Source: Nematostella vectensis (Eukaryota; Cnidaria; Anthozoa; Actiniaria; Edwardsiidae). Taken from it: a stretch of DNA of 64,000 bases. The position numbers and the translations under genes are program-made. The stretch covers positions 13,509,181-13,573,180 of the forward strand of contig NC_064036.1 in assembly GCF_932526225.1 (NCBI RefSeq), in the 5' to 3' direction. The notes beneath the pieces were generated by a model that did no database searches, was not told the DNA's origin, and saw nothing but the letters and a program-made list of their open reading frames with translations. This document shows, in pieces, positions 1 to 20,147 of this stretch. Every line of letters starts with the position of its first letter. Within the stretch, counting starts at the first letter, position 1.

Positions 1-550
1 TTGCGCATTTGTCTTTGCGAGAAGAAGTTGTTGTTTTGAGCTGATTTGCCTCGAATTACGTACAATAAGGTCGTGCGTAAGTCAATTTCAAACTTCATAT
101 CATATTGAGCACTGTCTTATTTTGGTTCCCTTCGTTAAAATAATAAAAGTTGGGAATGTCATTCTTTTTGTTTCCTGTTATCGCATTCACAGAACAAGCC
201 AGATAAGGACACATCAATTTTATTAAAAAGTTACTCCTTGGGAAAAGGGTATCTGACAGGTGAATATAGCGGTGGACGCCAGTGGTTTGACAGCCATTAG
301 GTTTGCACCTTCTTATCCTGTATGTTAGTCGCTAGCCATGCTAGTGAGGAAGACCGATGCCAGAGGGCGCATCTCAACAGAAAAACACGGGGAAAACAAG
401 TTTACTGCCCTTGAGACGCGAAGTATGGACGTGGACTGGAGTTTCTGTACCCAGGCTCAGATCAATTGCATTTGAGCTTAGAACAACAGTAAACACTGAT
501 CAAAGAAAAGTGCAGTAGAAAAGTGATTTGGGTACATCTAATTGACGAAA

Positions 551-1555
551 ATGAATGGTAAGAGTAAGATAGATTTGGAGAACTGGATTACAAAGACGCA
601 AGAACGCTCGGTGGCAGCTATCGCGTTAGAATCTCTACTCTTTATTGTCATCGACTTGTGCGCTGTGATCGGCAACGTATTCGTGTGTCTGGCGGTCTAC
701 CGTAACAGGTCGCTACGGACAGTCACCCATATATACATACTGGCACTGGCCATCACGGACTTGACAGCTGCTGTCCTGTCCCGCCCGCTGTCCATAGGCG
801 CTGCTATCATGGGCTCGTGGCCGTATGGTCACGTGGTTTGTACCGTGCAAGGGATCATTGAGTTAGCTGGGAATGCATTTTCGCTTGTGCTTGTCTCGCT
901 CACAGCGGCCAGTCGATATTTTAAGGTGGTGAAACCAGCCTTTTTCGTTAAGTTCTTCTCGACAAAAACAGCTGTAGTGTCCGTGTTTGCTTCGCTTTTT
1001 GCATGTGTACTGATGACGGCTGGATCTCCAAGACTAGCTGGCGCCGAGTTTCAGTTCGGTCCACACTTCATATGCATGCCACGATTCCGTAGCCCGAATA
1101 TGCAAGCTGCTATTAGTATACCAAAGATAACGCTGTTCATCTTAATTCCTACCATAACTATCCCTCTCTGTTACTGGAAGGTTTACCGCAAGGTAAAAAA
1201 CCACGTAGTGGCTGTTGCGCCTTCCCTTGCGAGACCACTGAACAGCACATCCCGTGGATTCAAGTATGGAGCAGCTGATGCCAATATAACTAAAACAGTA
1301 CTGGTTGTGCTGATTGTCTTTGTCATTCTCTGGATTCCGCTGTTCATTATAGCACTCCTGTATTCTCTGGGTACCTATCAGCCAAGATGGTCTCACGTGA
1401 TGTTTGATTATTTAATATTCTTGACTGCAGCATGTAATCCGATAGTCTACGGGCTATTCAACAGAGAATTCCGCAGTGAATTTCGCAGGATTTCTTCCTG
1501 TATTTCAGGCAAAATACTGAGAATTAAACATACTTCGGCCCTGCGACCAACGTGA
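551..1555 (+). CDS. Class A (rhodopsin-like) G protein-coupled receptor, single exon
   Basis: Intronless ORF of 334 codons. The frame is closed by TAA at 539-541 and the first ATG is at 551. Seven hydrophobic segments are visible. TM1 carries the GN pair (IGNVFVCLAVYRN), TM2 the LAITD motif with the sodium-site Asp, and a Cys opens TM3 (HVVCTVQG) with a partner in extracellular loop 2 (HFICMPRF). TM6 has the ILWIP proline kink and TM7 has NPIVY followed by a basic helix 8. The usual DRY at the end of TM3 reads SRY, so the acidic residue is missing. General look is of the melatonin/adenosine/opsin-related cnidarian orphan receptors; the ligand cannot be inferred. It lies inside the leftmost visible POLR3B intron on the opposite strand. 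Intronless class A receptors are common in anthozoans, consistent with retrocopy expansion. Confidence 0.9.
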   Translation: MNGKSKIDLENWITKTQERSVAAIALESLLFIVIDLCAVIGNVFVCLAVYRNRSLRTVTHIYILALAITDLTAAVLSRPLSIGAAIMGSWPYGHVVCTVQGIIELAGNAFSLVLVSLTAASRYFKVVKPAFFVKFFSTKTAVVSVFASLFACVLMTAGSPRLAGAEFQFGPHFICMPRFRSPNMQAAISIPKITLFILIPTITIPLCYWKVYRKVKNHVVAVAPSLARPLNSTSRGFKYGAADANITKTVLVVLIVFVILWIPLFIIALLYSLGTYQPRWSHVMFDYLIFLTAACNPIVYGLFNREFRSEFRRISSCISGKILRIKHTSALRPT

Positions 1556-10604
<9,049 letters not shown>

Positions 10605-11747
10605 TTTTATAATGCTACTATTAAGCTCTTTTTATATAAGTTTGAAAACTTTTATGAGGATTTTACGAGGATTTGGATCTGTTTTTCTCCTGGAGGTTTT
10701 ATCAATTTCGTAAGGCGTTCCATGCACCATAAGGTGCATAGTCCCTCGCGTGCACAGGGAGACCAGATTATCTGTATTAACAGCCAAGAGAAAGAAACCA
10801 CGCAAATGATTTAAGAAGTAGACATAAAATTATTTATTTTATATTATAATTTCAGATGAATCTACCAGTGATTTTGTATATGAGAACTATTTTTTTTTTA
10901 TGAGAGATCTAAGTAATTGTTCAACAAGTTTGTTCCACACACCCTTACTCGCAATGCACTATGGGTGATGTGTCATTTCTGAAACAGTTTCAGATAATTT
11001 TATTTTGCACACCGAATAAGTCCACATCTATCCCGATAATATAGCAGACAGAAACTGCGCTTTCTTCTCATAAGACACTCTCAGAGGAAAGACCTCACTG
11101 ATCGAGAAAATATGGCATTCTCAACTTGATCTCGTTTCTTCCGCCATCTTGGTTGTTGTTGTTGTGTTGTGTCTATCTTCTTGGGTCTGTAGCCGATATT
11201 AAGTCAGTCTTACAGGCAAGGATTTAAAAGAACAGGTAGGGCAATGCATTGAACAAGGAAAGAGAAACGTATAGTTTTATTTGGCGAAAAATATATATTT
11301 AATACATTGGGGAACTTAATTCATTTTGTTTTATTATTTCCGCTCGTTTTTAGTGTCACTAACCTGTTCACATCACGCCTAGATTTTAGTCTATTCAGCC
11401 ATAGTGAAGTACTTATAAGCTTATTGATTTTAACGACTGTAGCTTACGCCTAGTATTAGGGTTAATCATTATAGTCGTTGTAAACCTCAAACATGTCTTG
11501 ACAGATTTTTCAGAAGTCTATAAGTTTCTGGTTAAGTAATTATTAAAGCTTTCTTTGCTGAAGCGAAGGTTAATCTCCGCGAGTTTCTTTTGCAATTTTT
11601 GCAATCTTGGCAACCTACCGAATTATCTAACCCAAGAATTGGTACTTCTGACCATGAACCTTTTGTATTAATAATATTAAATTCATTGATACTTATGAAA
11701 TGTGTAAAAAGCAAATATTATCTGCAAATATTAAATGTTGATAGGTG
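10605..11747. promoter_or_regulatory. Shared 5' region between divergent POLR3B and the KLHL gene
   Basis: The two start codons face away from each other, 1.14 kb apart. Near 11138-11150 lies ccgccatcttgg, which matches the YY1-type core motif (GCCATNTT), followed by a gttgttgttgtgttgtg run. The KLHL 5' UTR probably begins nearby, possibly with a 5' intron, because tgatag precedes the coding exon. The POLR3B ATG is itself in an aaaatgg context. Exact start sites cannot be read from sequence alone. Confidence 0.45.
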
Positions 11748-14700
11748 ATGGATCCTAGTATTGAATCCCCAAATGAAGAGAAAGTGGTTGTGCCTCCATA
11801 CAAGAACAATGAACATTGTAACAAGGCATTCCAAGTGATGAACTCTTTGCGGCAACAGAACATGCTTTGTGATGTTGTTCTCAAGGCGGGCAGCATAGAA
11901 ATACCTGTGCATCGGGTGGTGCTGGCTTCGTCAAGTCCCTACTTCTTTGCAATGTTTACTGGAGAACTATCAGAGAGTAGACAGACTGTTGTTACACTAA
12001 AAGAGATTGATAGCTTGGCTTTGGAACTCCTGATTGAGTTTGTGTATATAGCAGAGATTGAAGTCACTGAGGACAATGTGCAGGTTGGTTGAAACCATGG
12101 ATCCCTACCTTGCCCTGTTCATCAGTGTCTTACATTTGACTAATGTAAATTTGGTGGGGTATTTGTCCAAACTTTTTAGTAAGCAAATCTTTAATATTCA
12201 ACCCCATAAAGATAAGATATCCACAGTATGATTTTTTTAATATGGATGTTGTTTTCTATATTTTTGCAAGAATGAAGGATTTAAGATGACAGACTTAATT
12301 TACTTCTTGAATTTACATTAGTATTTGTTTTTAAATGGCCTGTGGGTGTTGGTCTAGCTCCATTTCCCATTTTCTTATCTTTTTTCGTTATGTTGTTGTT
12401 TTCCTATTTACTGAGATCCTTGATCCTTATATATAAAATAAATAATTCAGCTAGCTGATTAGTATCAAACATGCGCTCTTAGACAAGAACCGACAGAACC
12501 GACAGAACCGACTTAGTGAGCACAATGTATTAATATTGCTTATTATTGAAATTCTACAGTACATTATAATTGTTTGGATGTTTCATCAGGTCATTTGATG
12601 TTTACACCAGTTACATCAAAGACGAGGGCCCTTTTTGGAACAAAATGTATGGGAGCTCAAATTGACAAATTCGCCTTAAAATATGTTTTCTCAGTTGCCT
12701 CTTTCCAAGACAACCCTGGGCACAGATGTTTTTTAGGCAGATCTATTATTTAGTATTTTTTCAAATGGCTTTATCAACAGGTGTTACTTCCAGCAGCAAA
12801 TCTACTTCAGCTGAATGAAGTACGTGATGCATGTTGTGACTTCTTGAAAGCTCAGCTCCATCCCTCAAACTGCCTAGGTATCAGGGCCTTTGCAGATATG
12901 CACTCCTGCCCGGACCTCCTGCGTACTGGACACATATTTGCAGAGCAGCACTTCAGTGAGGTTGTACAAGGGGATGAGTTCCTGGGCTTGCCATTCATGC
13001 AGGTTGCTGAGCTTATCTCAAGTGATCAGTTGACAGTGCCTTCAGAGGAAAAGGTCAGTCTTCCCTTTAATTTGAATAATTCACTGACACAGGGCCGTAG
13101 CAGGGGGTGGGGCACTGGGGGCATGTGACGCCCAATATTTATAAAAATTACCGATTTCCCGGCATATAATGCATACTTTTTTACTGCCAAACTGCCCTCT
13201 AAAAACGGGGTGCGCATCATACATGGAACCCATTGTTCTCAGTATGACAACAAACAGAAATCAATAAGAGAATGTGGCGATCCCATTGTACGTGAGAAAA
13301 AGTCACAAAATCTTTTAAAAATATCAAAGTTAAAGGTATTCCAAACAAAGAATATATAGCCTCAACTAAAAGAACACAAGTATAATTTAAACACTTAAAT
13401 ACAATTAAGATATGACAAGATAAAAATTAAAAATGTGTTCCAAATGTAACGTCTGTAACGAAGAACTTCTTATTCAGAGTTTTATAATGAAAATTTGTGT
13501 CTATCGCTCTGCCTAACGGTTAGTCCGCCATGTTGCTTTTGATTTCAAACTCCTCGAGGTGTGAAAAGGGGGCGTCCTTATCCCTTTTATAGTGCAGTTT
13601 CCCGTTTCAGTGATGAGAATAACAGCTTTCAATTGTGCTAAGATGGGCTTATGCCTAAGAGGTTCAAAATGATTCCTTAAAATTTCAGATGTAGATAAAG
13701 CATTTAACCATACTTATGTATTAATATGACGATGGGTGCGTATTAGATGCAATACTGATCACCATTTGAATTTCTTTAACTCTCACCCTAGGTGTTTGAG
13801 GCTGTGGTAAGATGGGTTGGTCATGACCCAGAGCATCGTCACGAGTGCCTCGCCCTTCTAATGGAGCATGTTCGCTTACCCCTACTCTCGCGCGAATACC
13901 TTGTCAGCCGGGTAGAGACTGAACTCATGATCAAAAACAGTGTGGCTTGTAAGGACTTCCTCATTGAGGCCCTCAAGTACCATCTGCTTACCAGCGAACA
14001 GCGATCACTGTTACAGACACCCCGTACACGACCCAGGACACCAATAGGAATGCCTAAAGTCATGTTTGTTGTTGGAGGGCAGGCCCCGAAAGCCATACGC
14101 AGGTATGATGGTATGAAATTGTACTGTTTAGTTACTGTATAAGACTCGCCTTAAATGGAGCTGTGTTTTATGTAAAAAAAGAAATCTTTACTGGTTGTTT
14201 GGTTTAGTATCAAAGGGACAAGACATCATATCATCTTTTTCTTTAAAAACAGGTATCTACTATATATTGCATATTGTCTTTTTGACTTATTGAATCCGTT
14301 TTTGTTTTTTTTTCTAGCGTGGAATGCTATGATTTCAAGGGCGAGCGCTGGTATCCCGTGGCGGAGATGAACTCTCGCCGCTGCCGTGCTGGAGTGTCTG
14401 TGCTGGACGGGCTAGTGTACGCAGTAGGGGGCTTCAACGGCTCTTTGCGTGTGCGCACTGTCGATTGTTACGACCCAATCAAGGATCAGTGGCGTCCTGC
14501 GGCGTCCATGGAAGCGAGACGGAGCACTTTAGGCGCAGCCGTACTGAATGGGCTACTGTACGCGATCGGCGGCTTTGACGGGACCACCGGGCTTAACACG
14601 TGCGAGGTCTACGACCCGAAGTTAAACGAGTGGAGGCCGATTGCACCGATGAGCACCCGAAGAAGTAGCGTCGGCGTCGGAGTGCTGAATGGATTGTTGT

Positions 14701-15140
14701 ACGCCGTTGGGGGATACGACGGCGGGTCACGGCACTGCCTCAGCTCAGTCGAGTGTTACAGTCCTGCAAATAATGAATGGACGCTTGTCCCGGAGATGAG
14801 CACCCGCCGGAGCGGGGCCGGTGTGGGTGTGGCCTATGGGGTGCTTTACGCGATAGGGGGTCACGATGGCCCCCATGTACGTAAGAGCGTCGAGTGCTTT
14901 AATGTGGACTTGAACACGTGGAAGCCTGTTGCTGAAATGAGTATGTGTCGGCGCAATGCGGGCGTGGCGTCGGTAAACGGGCTTCTGTTCGTCGTGGGCG
15001 GAGATGACGGGTCTACTAATCTAGCCTCGGTTGAGGTGTACAACCCCCGGACTGATCAGTGGGGGCTTTTACCCTCTTGCATGAGCATAGGGCGTAGCTA
15101 CGCGGGCGTGGCCGTCATCGATAGACCGAACAATACATAG
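11748..15140 (+). CDS. KLHL3: Kelch-like protein, KLHL2/KLHL3 orthologue (BTB-BACK-Kelch Cullin-3 adaptor)
   Basis: Four exons (11748-12083, 12781-13053, 13792-14102, 14318-15140) with consensus GT/AG borders give 580 aa, close to vertebrate KLHL2/KLHL3. Residues about 15-125 are the BTB domain (NSLRQQNMLCDVVLKAG, HRVVLASSSPYFFAMFTGEL). Residues 113-300 are the BACK domain (HPSNCLGIRAFADMHSC, MEHVRLPLLSREYLV). The last 280 residues form six Kelch repeats with GG doublets and Y/W pairs. The junction VGGQAPKAIRSVECYDF and the end GRSYAGVAVID are typical of KLHL2/3 rather than KLHL17, 18 or 20. In vertebrates these proteins bring substrates such as WNK kinases to Cullin-3 E3 ligase; the role here is inferred. 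A GTG precedes ATG 11748, with an in-frame TAG just before it, so ATG 11748 is the start. The last exon is clearly GC-richer than its surroundings. Confidence 0.95.
12484..12514. repeat. Short tandem repeat, 9-bp unit
   Basis: The unit gacagaacc occurs about three times in a row in KLHL intron 1. Confidence 0.6.
13090..13760. mobile_element. Transposon-derived sequence in KLHL intron 2
   Basis: Begins with agggccgtagcagggggtgg, closely similar to the reverse complement of 60475-60485 and onward. It then carries cggcatataatgcatac and gggtgcgcatcatacatgg. A related ggtgcgtattagatgca occurs near the acceptor of exon 3 (about 13736). The latter words look like pogo/Tigger-type terminal sequence. 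Boundaries are uncertain and no transposase is visible. Confidence 0.4.
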
Positions 15141-16355
15141 CAAAGTGTCGTGTGCAGTAGTAAGGTTGTCTAGTAAGGGCGTAGTTTATTCTGTGCAGAT
15201 TTAACAACTTGAAACGATCTGTGTACAGACAGAATGAAAACTTGATGCAGAGCCCTGTTTATTATTTACCATAAAGAGCCTAGCAGTGTACATATTGAGC
15301 ACCTATCCTGTCAAAATTGTTTTAAAATATTTTACTGTAAATATTATATACACTAATACAATCTGTGATTAGTGACTATTTGGTGTATGTGATTACTTCG
15401 TTTAGCAGTGGGCCCACAATTCTGTGCTGTTAAATACGTTTTGTTGGATACTGCTTCGAAGAAAATGAAGGAAAACCCCTGAACATGCGCACTTCGAAGA
15501 GATGGAGAAAGAAGATACAATTTCTTACAATGGCCATCAGTTCCTTGTATTCCGGACTGATTTTCCCTTGCACATACCCAGAGTTTGGCTAGATAATTTT
15601 TTCCTTGATCATCCTTGCGCAAATTTCAATGACACTAAAAAAAGCGCATCAATTTAAAAAAAGTCGCATTTGATATTTTGTTTGATATTACTCACTAAGT
15701 ACTTAGGGGAATTTTCCGCCTTATTTGATGTGAAATGAGCTTATTGGAAACGTCGTTATGTTTTTTTCCGTCATATCGCTTCGAAGTAGTCTAACAACAT
15801 TTACTTTGTCCTGTTGTCAATCAAGCTGCACCAGCAAAGCTGGGAAATGTTTGTGCTTTTCTTTGTCAAATCTATATACGTACCTATACGTGGGGGAATC
15901 CTTGTGTCGTAACCCGCAGTGCTCCATTGGTATTTAATGAATTACCAAACAAACGTAATCAAAACTTGTAGGTCTTAGGTCTCGAAAGCTGTAACATTCT
16001 TGTTAATGTGCCCTGTAAATATTCACATGGCTTTCAGGTCAGTATTCAGCCATTTATGTGTTTCCCATGAACCACTGCGGGCCACGACACATGGATTCTC
16101 CAATGCAACCTTATTCGGTTTTAAATAGGTGCACCTGAACTCTAAAAAGAAGATTGAAATGAAGCCTCGCTGAACGTTTCGTTCTGGCTCCAGTTTGAAC
16201 AACGTGAAAAGTAACAACAAATACGAACTAAACTGAAAAAAGTCGCGGTCTTAAAATGTTTCGCTTTTCACGATCCCTTAAGTCTCATTAATAATGAAAA
16301 CTTCACTTCGTGCCGAGTCAAAATACATTGTGACGTTATCAATACGCAATAAATC
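15141..16355. other. KLHL 3' UTR and intergenic DNA
   Basis: AT-rich sequence after the KLHL stop. No second gene, RNA or clear repeat is visible. A frame at 15353-15622 (minus) shows no family resemblance. Confidence 0.5.
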
Positions 16356-17524
16356 TCAGTGACAGGAATAATGCAAGTCCAAAAGATCTGTTCCTTTACA
16401 GATGTCATCTCCAAATAAGGCAAACGAGCCCCAGTAGTAAGGTTGGCTGTGCTTATCGTTGGCGGCGATCATGTCACTTTTAGTCTGCCGGAGGCTGGAG
16501 CCAGTGCTTCGTCCGCTGGTAAGATGGCGATAAAAGTGTCCCATAAAACACGTCGTGGCTACAACGCTGATTTGCCACAGAGTGGCCAGCACTGAACGTG
16601 CACCTGCAGCAAGGATGGCTCTGGACAGACCCATAATGCCCTCGGCGATTGTTTCACCAGTGGCCCTATTACAGAAAGCGAGCACGACCAGCTGCGCGTT
16701 GATTTTGCATTTGTAGATTTCCTCCATTGTCACGATAAAGTCTCCAGGGGGTGCAATTTCATGACGTGGGCGTGGTTCTGGGGCGAGAAGGATCCTCCCT
16801 AATTTCGAATCGCCACTCGTGGCAATATGGATGACACTGACGCCTTCCTTGAGTCTACGCATGACTTTCTCCTTTGTCGCACGTTCCTCTATTAGACAGA
16901 TTACTTCAGGTAGAAGTTTGCTTATCCCCCGTGATTCATCAATTGCCTTTGGTAGATTGCAGAAGACCCTATTATAAGCTGTCCAAACCAATTGACCCAT
17001 TCAATATTTCAGAACAAAAAAATGGCAAGTTTTCCCAAAATAAGGTCTGGTTAATTTCGGTAAGCTTGAATTTTTGCACAGAGGTTCCTTATGTTATGTA
17101 AACCAACATATAAAAAAATATTTTTTCTAATGGATTCGTCTTCGAGATATGAGGCTTGAAGTGCAATTTTCAAATGTTCAAAGTATGAATTCTCCTCGTT
17201 TTTAGGGAGAAGTCGTGCTCCGATCCGAAATTAAGCCATCTTTGCTCACTAATAACTGCAGTATCGTTCTTCAGCACATTTCCCAATATTAGTGGTGATG
17301 GAGCAATTCTAATGCACTTTCGCCAGGAATGTCCCTTCGGGCGATTGTAGAGCACTAAATGTGATAGACAAAGTGAAATCTCCAGGAATACAGTCCATGT
17401 CGGGCTTAGTAAACTTATCCTCCATTGGCGAAATCAGGAGTTGGTACAAAACTTTGAGAGTATGATCAAGGTCTGATAGCGTCTCATACACAGCAACTTG
17501 CAATATGGTTTGAAAAAAGCACAT
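16356..17524 (-). pseudogene. CHAT-domain protein fragment (TPR-CHAT/TTC28-like), broken
   Basis: Two minus-strand pieces match one CHAT peptidase-like domain. The upstream piece (17524-17309) includes VLYQLLISPMEDKF and LSITFSALQSPEGTFLAK, then meets a stop. The next conserved words (IRIAPSPLILGN) continue in a shifted frame. The main piece (17000-16356) reads from KLLPEVICLIEERATKEKV through VSVIHIATSGD, LVVLAFCNRATG, GIMGLSRAILAAGARSVLAT and YYWGSFALFGDD to a stop, which is the normal end of the domain. The catalytic Cys of the family is present. The His expected in the HxATHG motif is Ser (HIATSGD). No TPR repeats are recognisable upstream to 18.0 kb. Frameshift, lost His and missing N-terminus argue for a decayed duplicate. 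An alternative is an active gene with extra introns, but the 17001-17308 stretch has several stops and no clear splice solution. Confidence 0.7.
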
Positions 17525-18004
17525 GTGCTTGGTCCAGCAATGTTAAACACTCTTATTAGCAAAAATGTTGGCGCTGTTTCCACATTTAATCAATAATATT
17601 ATTTAATCTTGAGTTTGAGTCCAATTGATGCAGGCTTAGGAGAATGTCTTTACTACAAATATCTTCTTCAAAATAACTTTCCAGGTATAGGAAGTTACCC
17701 TGCTAGCAGTGAGGGAATAAAAACAAGGAGCACGAACAAAAGGAGAAGGCACTCATTGTTTTAATGAAATATTTCACCCTAGGGTGTTGATGGGATTATA
17801 ATGTACAGATTTTGCAGGATCTCAAAACAAGCAGTCTTTTAGTACGATGGGGGTGACAGAATGTCAATAAAGTGAACCAATACCAATACACGTATTTCAC
17901 TTTCAGACCTGCCATCAACAACAGAGGGGTGTCATCAAAATCAACAAGCCTTTGTCTGAAATAGTTGGACTCATTTCAATGTCACCCTAGTCTACACTAC
18001 ACAA
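17525..18004. other. Intergenic region between CHAT fragment and PFDN1
   Basis: No coding signal. Probably holds the PFDN1 3' UTR on the minus strand. No repeat unit recognised. Confidence 0.4.
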
Positions 18005-19692
18005 CTATTTTCGATGCATGAGCATTTCACGGATGTTGTTTTCTTGCTCCTTTACACTCTTCTGGAGATAATCTTTGGTTCCCTATGAAAAAAATAGTGG
18101 CACATATGTAAAAATTCAAACTGCAACAAACAATTGCCAATCAGAAATGTAAAAAAAAAACATATTGTATAAAAAAACAAAGTTGATATTTCCGTGGAAA
18201 TGTTATAAATATAGAATTTAAAAATAAATCAAATAGCACAACAAACCTCAATAGTTTTAATTTTTTCCTCATTTGCCTTGACTTTTTCAGCTATTGTTGA
18301 TCTAACATCAGTTACAGGTTGTAATACAAACCTGTGTAACAAAAACAAAAATTGCATGACAAAATAGCCCATACCTAGATAACAATAAAGAAGGTCAGAC
18401 TAATACAGTCTCTAGATAATATTGACAGAGTCTAGATAATATTGTTTTACTCAATCAAAAGATGAATTTCAAATTTGTGGTGGAATCATCAGGTGTTCTA
18501 CATATTATGGACATTACTCAGAGGGTGCAATGTGAACCATGTGTTAGAAGGAAGGTTATCTAGCATGCACAAAAGGCTTGAAGAGAAGCTGTGTAAACCA
18601 GTGAGTCAAGGAGAATATTGTACAATAGAATGGAAAAATGACCCCTTATGTATGTCTATTTTATGTCTGACCACTCCCCTTGGATGTTCTACATATTAGG
18701 GGCCTTGCAAAGGGGCTTGCCCACGGACAAGACATGAACACAAAAAGAAAAGGTACAAATGTGTACCTGGTATGTAAGTTCTCCTACAGTATGAACCAAG
18801 TAGCTTATGGCCCTGGCCAAACGAGGATATGCTGCCTACAATATTGTAGAAACATGTTTCCTAAATGTTTCCAAGGGTGGCCAAATGGTCATGAAACATT
18901 AGGAAACAAGTTTCCACGTGCTCGAAAACATGAAATAATTCTACCTAGCTGTGGAGACATCTTTGTTTTCAAAATTTGTCGGAAACAATGTTTCTGTGGT
19001 GGCAAAACTGGGAAACATCGAGGAAAAATGTGTCCCTACATTGCCAGGGTCCAGAGTAAATGTACTAAGCCCATGGCCTGAAGTGGATTAAATTAGGTAA
19101 ATAGAAAATGAGTGAATTTGTGCTGGAGAGAATGAAACGCACATTCGACCAACGGCCTCATAGGTATTTGTGTCCAGAGGTAAAGTACTAAGCTCCTGGT
19201 CTGTCAACTTAGCATGCTGATTTGTCCTCTTTAGTTGTTCTATTTGTGCCTCTGCAACCTTCACTCTTTGAGTAGTGTCGATAACTTTCAACTGCAATTC
19301 TTGGAAAGCCTAGAAACAGATGAAACACGTGAAAACCTTCAAAGCGAAATGGATAGCAATGTTAACGAACCGGAATACAAATCGTACAATGTAAAAAAGA
19401 TGTCGATGCGCACATCAAATAATGACGAAAGGGTACAAGATAATAAGCGAGTACACCCTTTAAGAAGAAACATAATTTTCGGTGTTTTAGCCTAAACATT
19501 AAACACACCTTGACAAGCGACAGCACACAGTACTAACATTGATACTGTATTTAAAATGTTCCTCGCTGAACTATTAACCAGCTTTTTGTAATAAGCGAGA
19601 TAATTGCGCTGGCATTAAAATGTTATCAAATCAGGGACTTATTGAGGTTTTATTCCTACCTTTCTCAGCTCTTGGTCAAATGCGGTCGCCAT
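18005..19692 (-). CDS. PFDN1: Prefoldin subunit 1
   Basis: Four minus-strand exons (19692-19660, 19309-19143, 18331-18247, 18082-18005) join in frame to a 120-residue protein, matching the roughly 122 residues usual for the family. It starts MATAFDQELRK, continues FQELQLKVIDTTQRVK and LDTNTYEAVGRM, and ends NNIREMLMHRK. Both halves are heptad-like coiled coil around a short beta hairpin, as expected of a beta-type prefoldin subunit. In eukaryotes it is one of six subunits of the cytosolic jellyfish-shaped chaperone that hands actin and tubulin to the TRiC/CCT chaperonin. Introns carry GT/AG ends; the exon 2 donor reads GTGCGT. Its ATG faces that of the FAM185A-like gene 455 bp away, suggesting a shared promoter. 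Confidence 0.95.
18808..19056. mobile_element. Possible MITE in PFDN1 intron 2
   Basis: The left edge ggccctggccaaacg and the right edge tgccagggtcc share the inverted word CCCTGGC. The inside is rich in gaaacatgtttcc and ggaaacaatgtttc variants, giving internal palindromes. The 133-codon plus frame over it (18680-19081) is not recognisable as protein. Only a short terminal match is visible, so confidence is low. Confidence 0.35.
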
Positions 19693-20147
19693 TTTTGTTA
19701 CTATGCGCCCGTGGTTTGGTTGACCAGCTGATATTTCCGAGTCTTTACCGAAGAAATATTGACCTTAACCTGACTCTTAGCCTTGGCTTTTTTCAATAAT
19801 AAACCTCAATACGACACTATTATCAAAATAAAACACATTCCGACTTATTATTTTCTACAACCTTTTAGTAACTAAAATTTAAAGCTTATTTGATGAGCCA
19901 CATAAACTTTTCGGCCAAAATGGCTTAAGTCGATAGCGATCCGTAAAATAGAATCTCGCAGTGCATGCTGTTAGCATGATGGCGAGCAAAATGGCGGATT
20001 TATTTTGCGTTAAAATGAGTTAAAATGATATCGTAGTCCTGTTGCGTCTCATTGTATCCCACATTGCTATCAACGACGTAAAGCATTTGTGATAGCCTTA
20101 AGCAACAACACCGCTTTCTTCAAACGAGGAAGAACATAGCGTCAAAC
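19693..20147. promoter_or_regulatory. Compact bidirectional promoter, PFDN1 / FAM185A-like
   Basis: 455 bp between opposite start codons. It includes gatggcgagcaaaatggcgg (about 19978-19997), two tandem ATGGCG words that match the YY1 motif (AANATGGCG) on the plus strand. Another CGCCATTTT covers the PFDN1 start codon itself. No TATA box is placed convincingly. Confidence 0.5.

Noticed and set aside
18680-19081. 133-codon ORF within PFDN1 intron 2
   Set aside because: Overlaps a probable MITE with internal palindromes; Cys content is incidental and no family resemblance was found.
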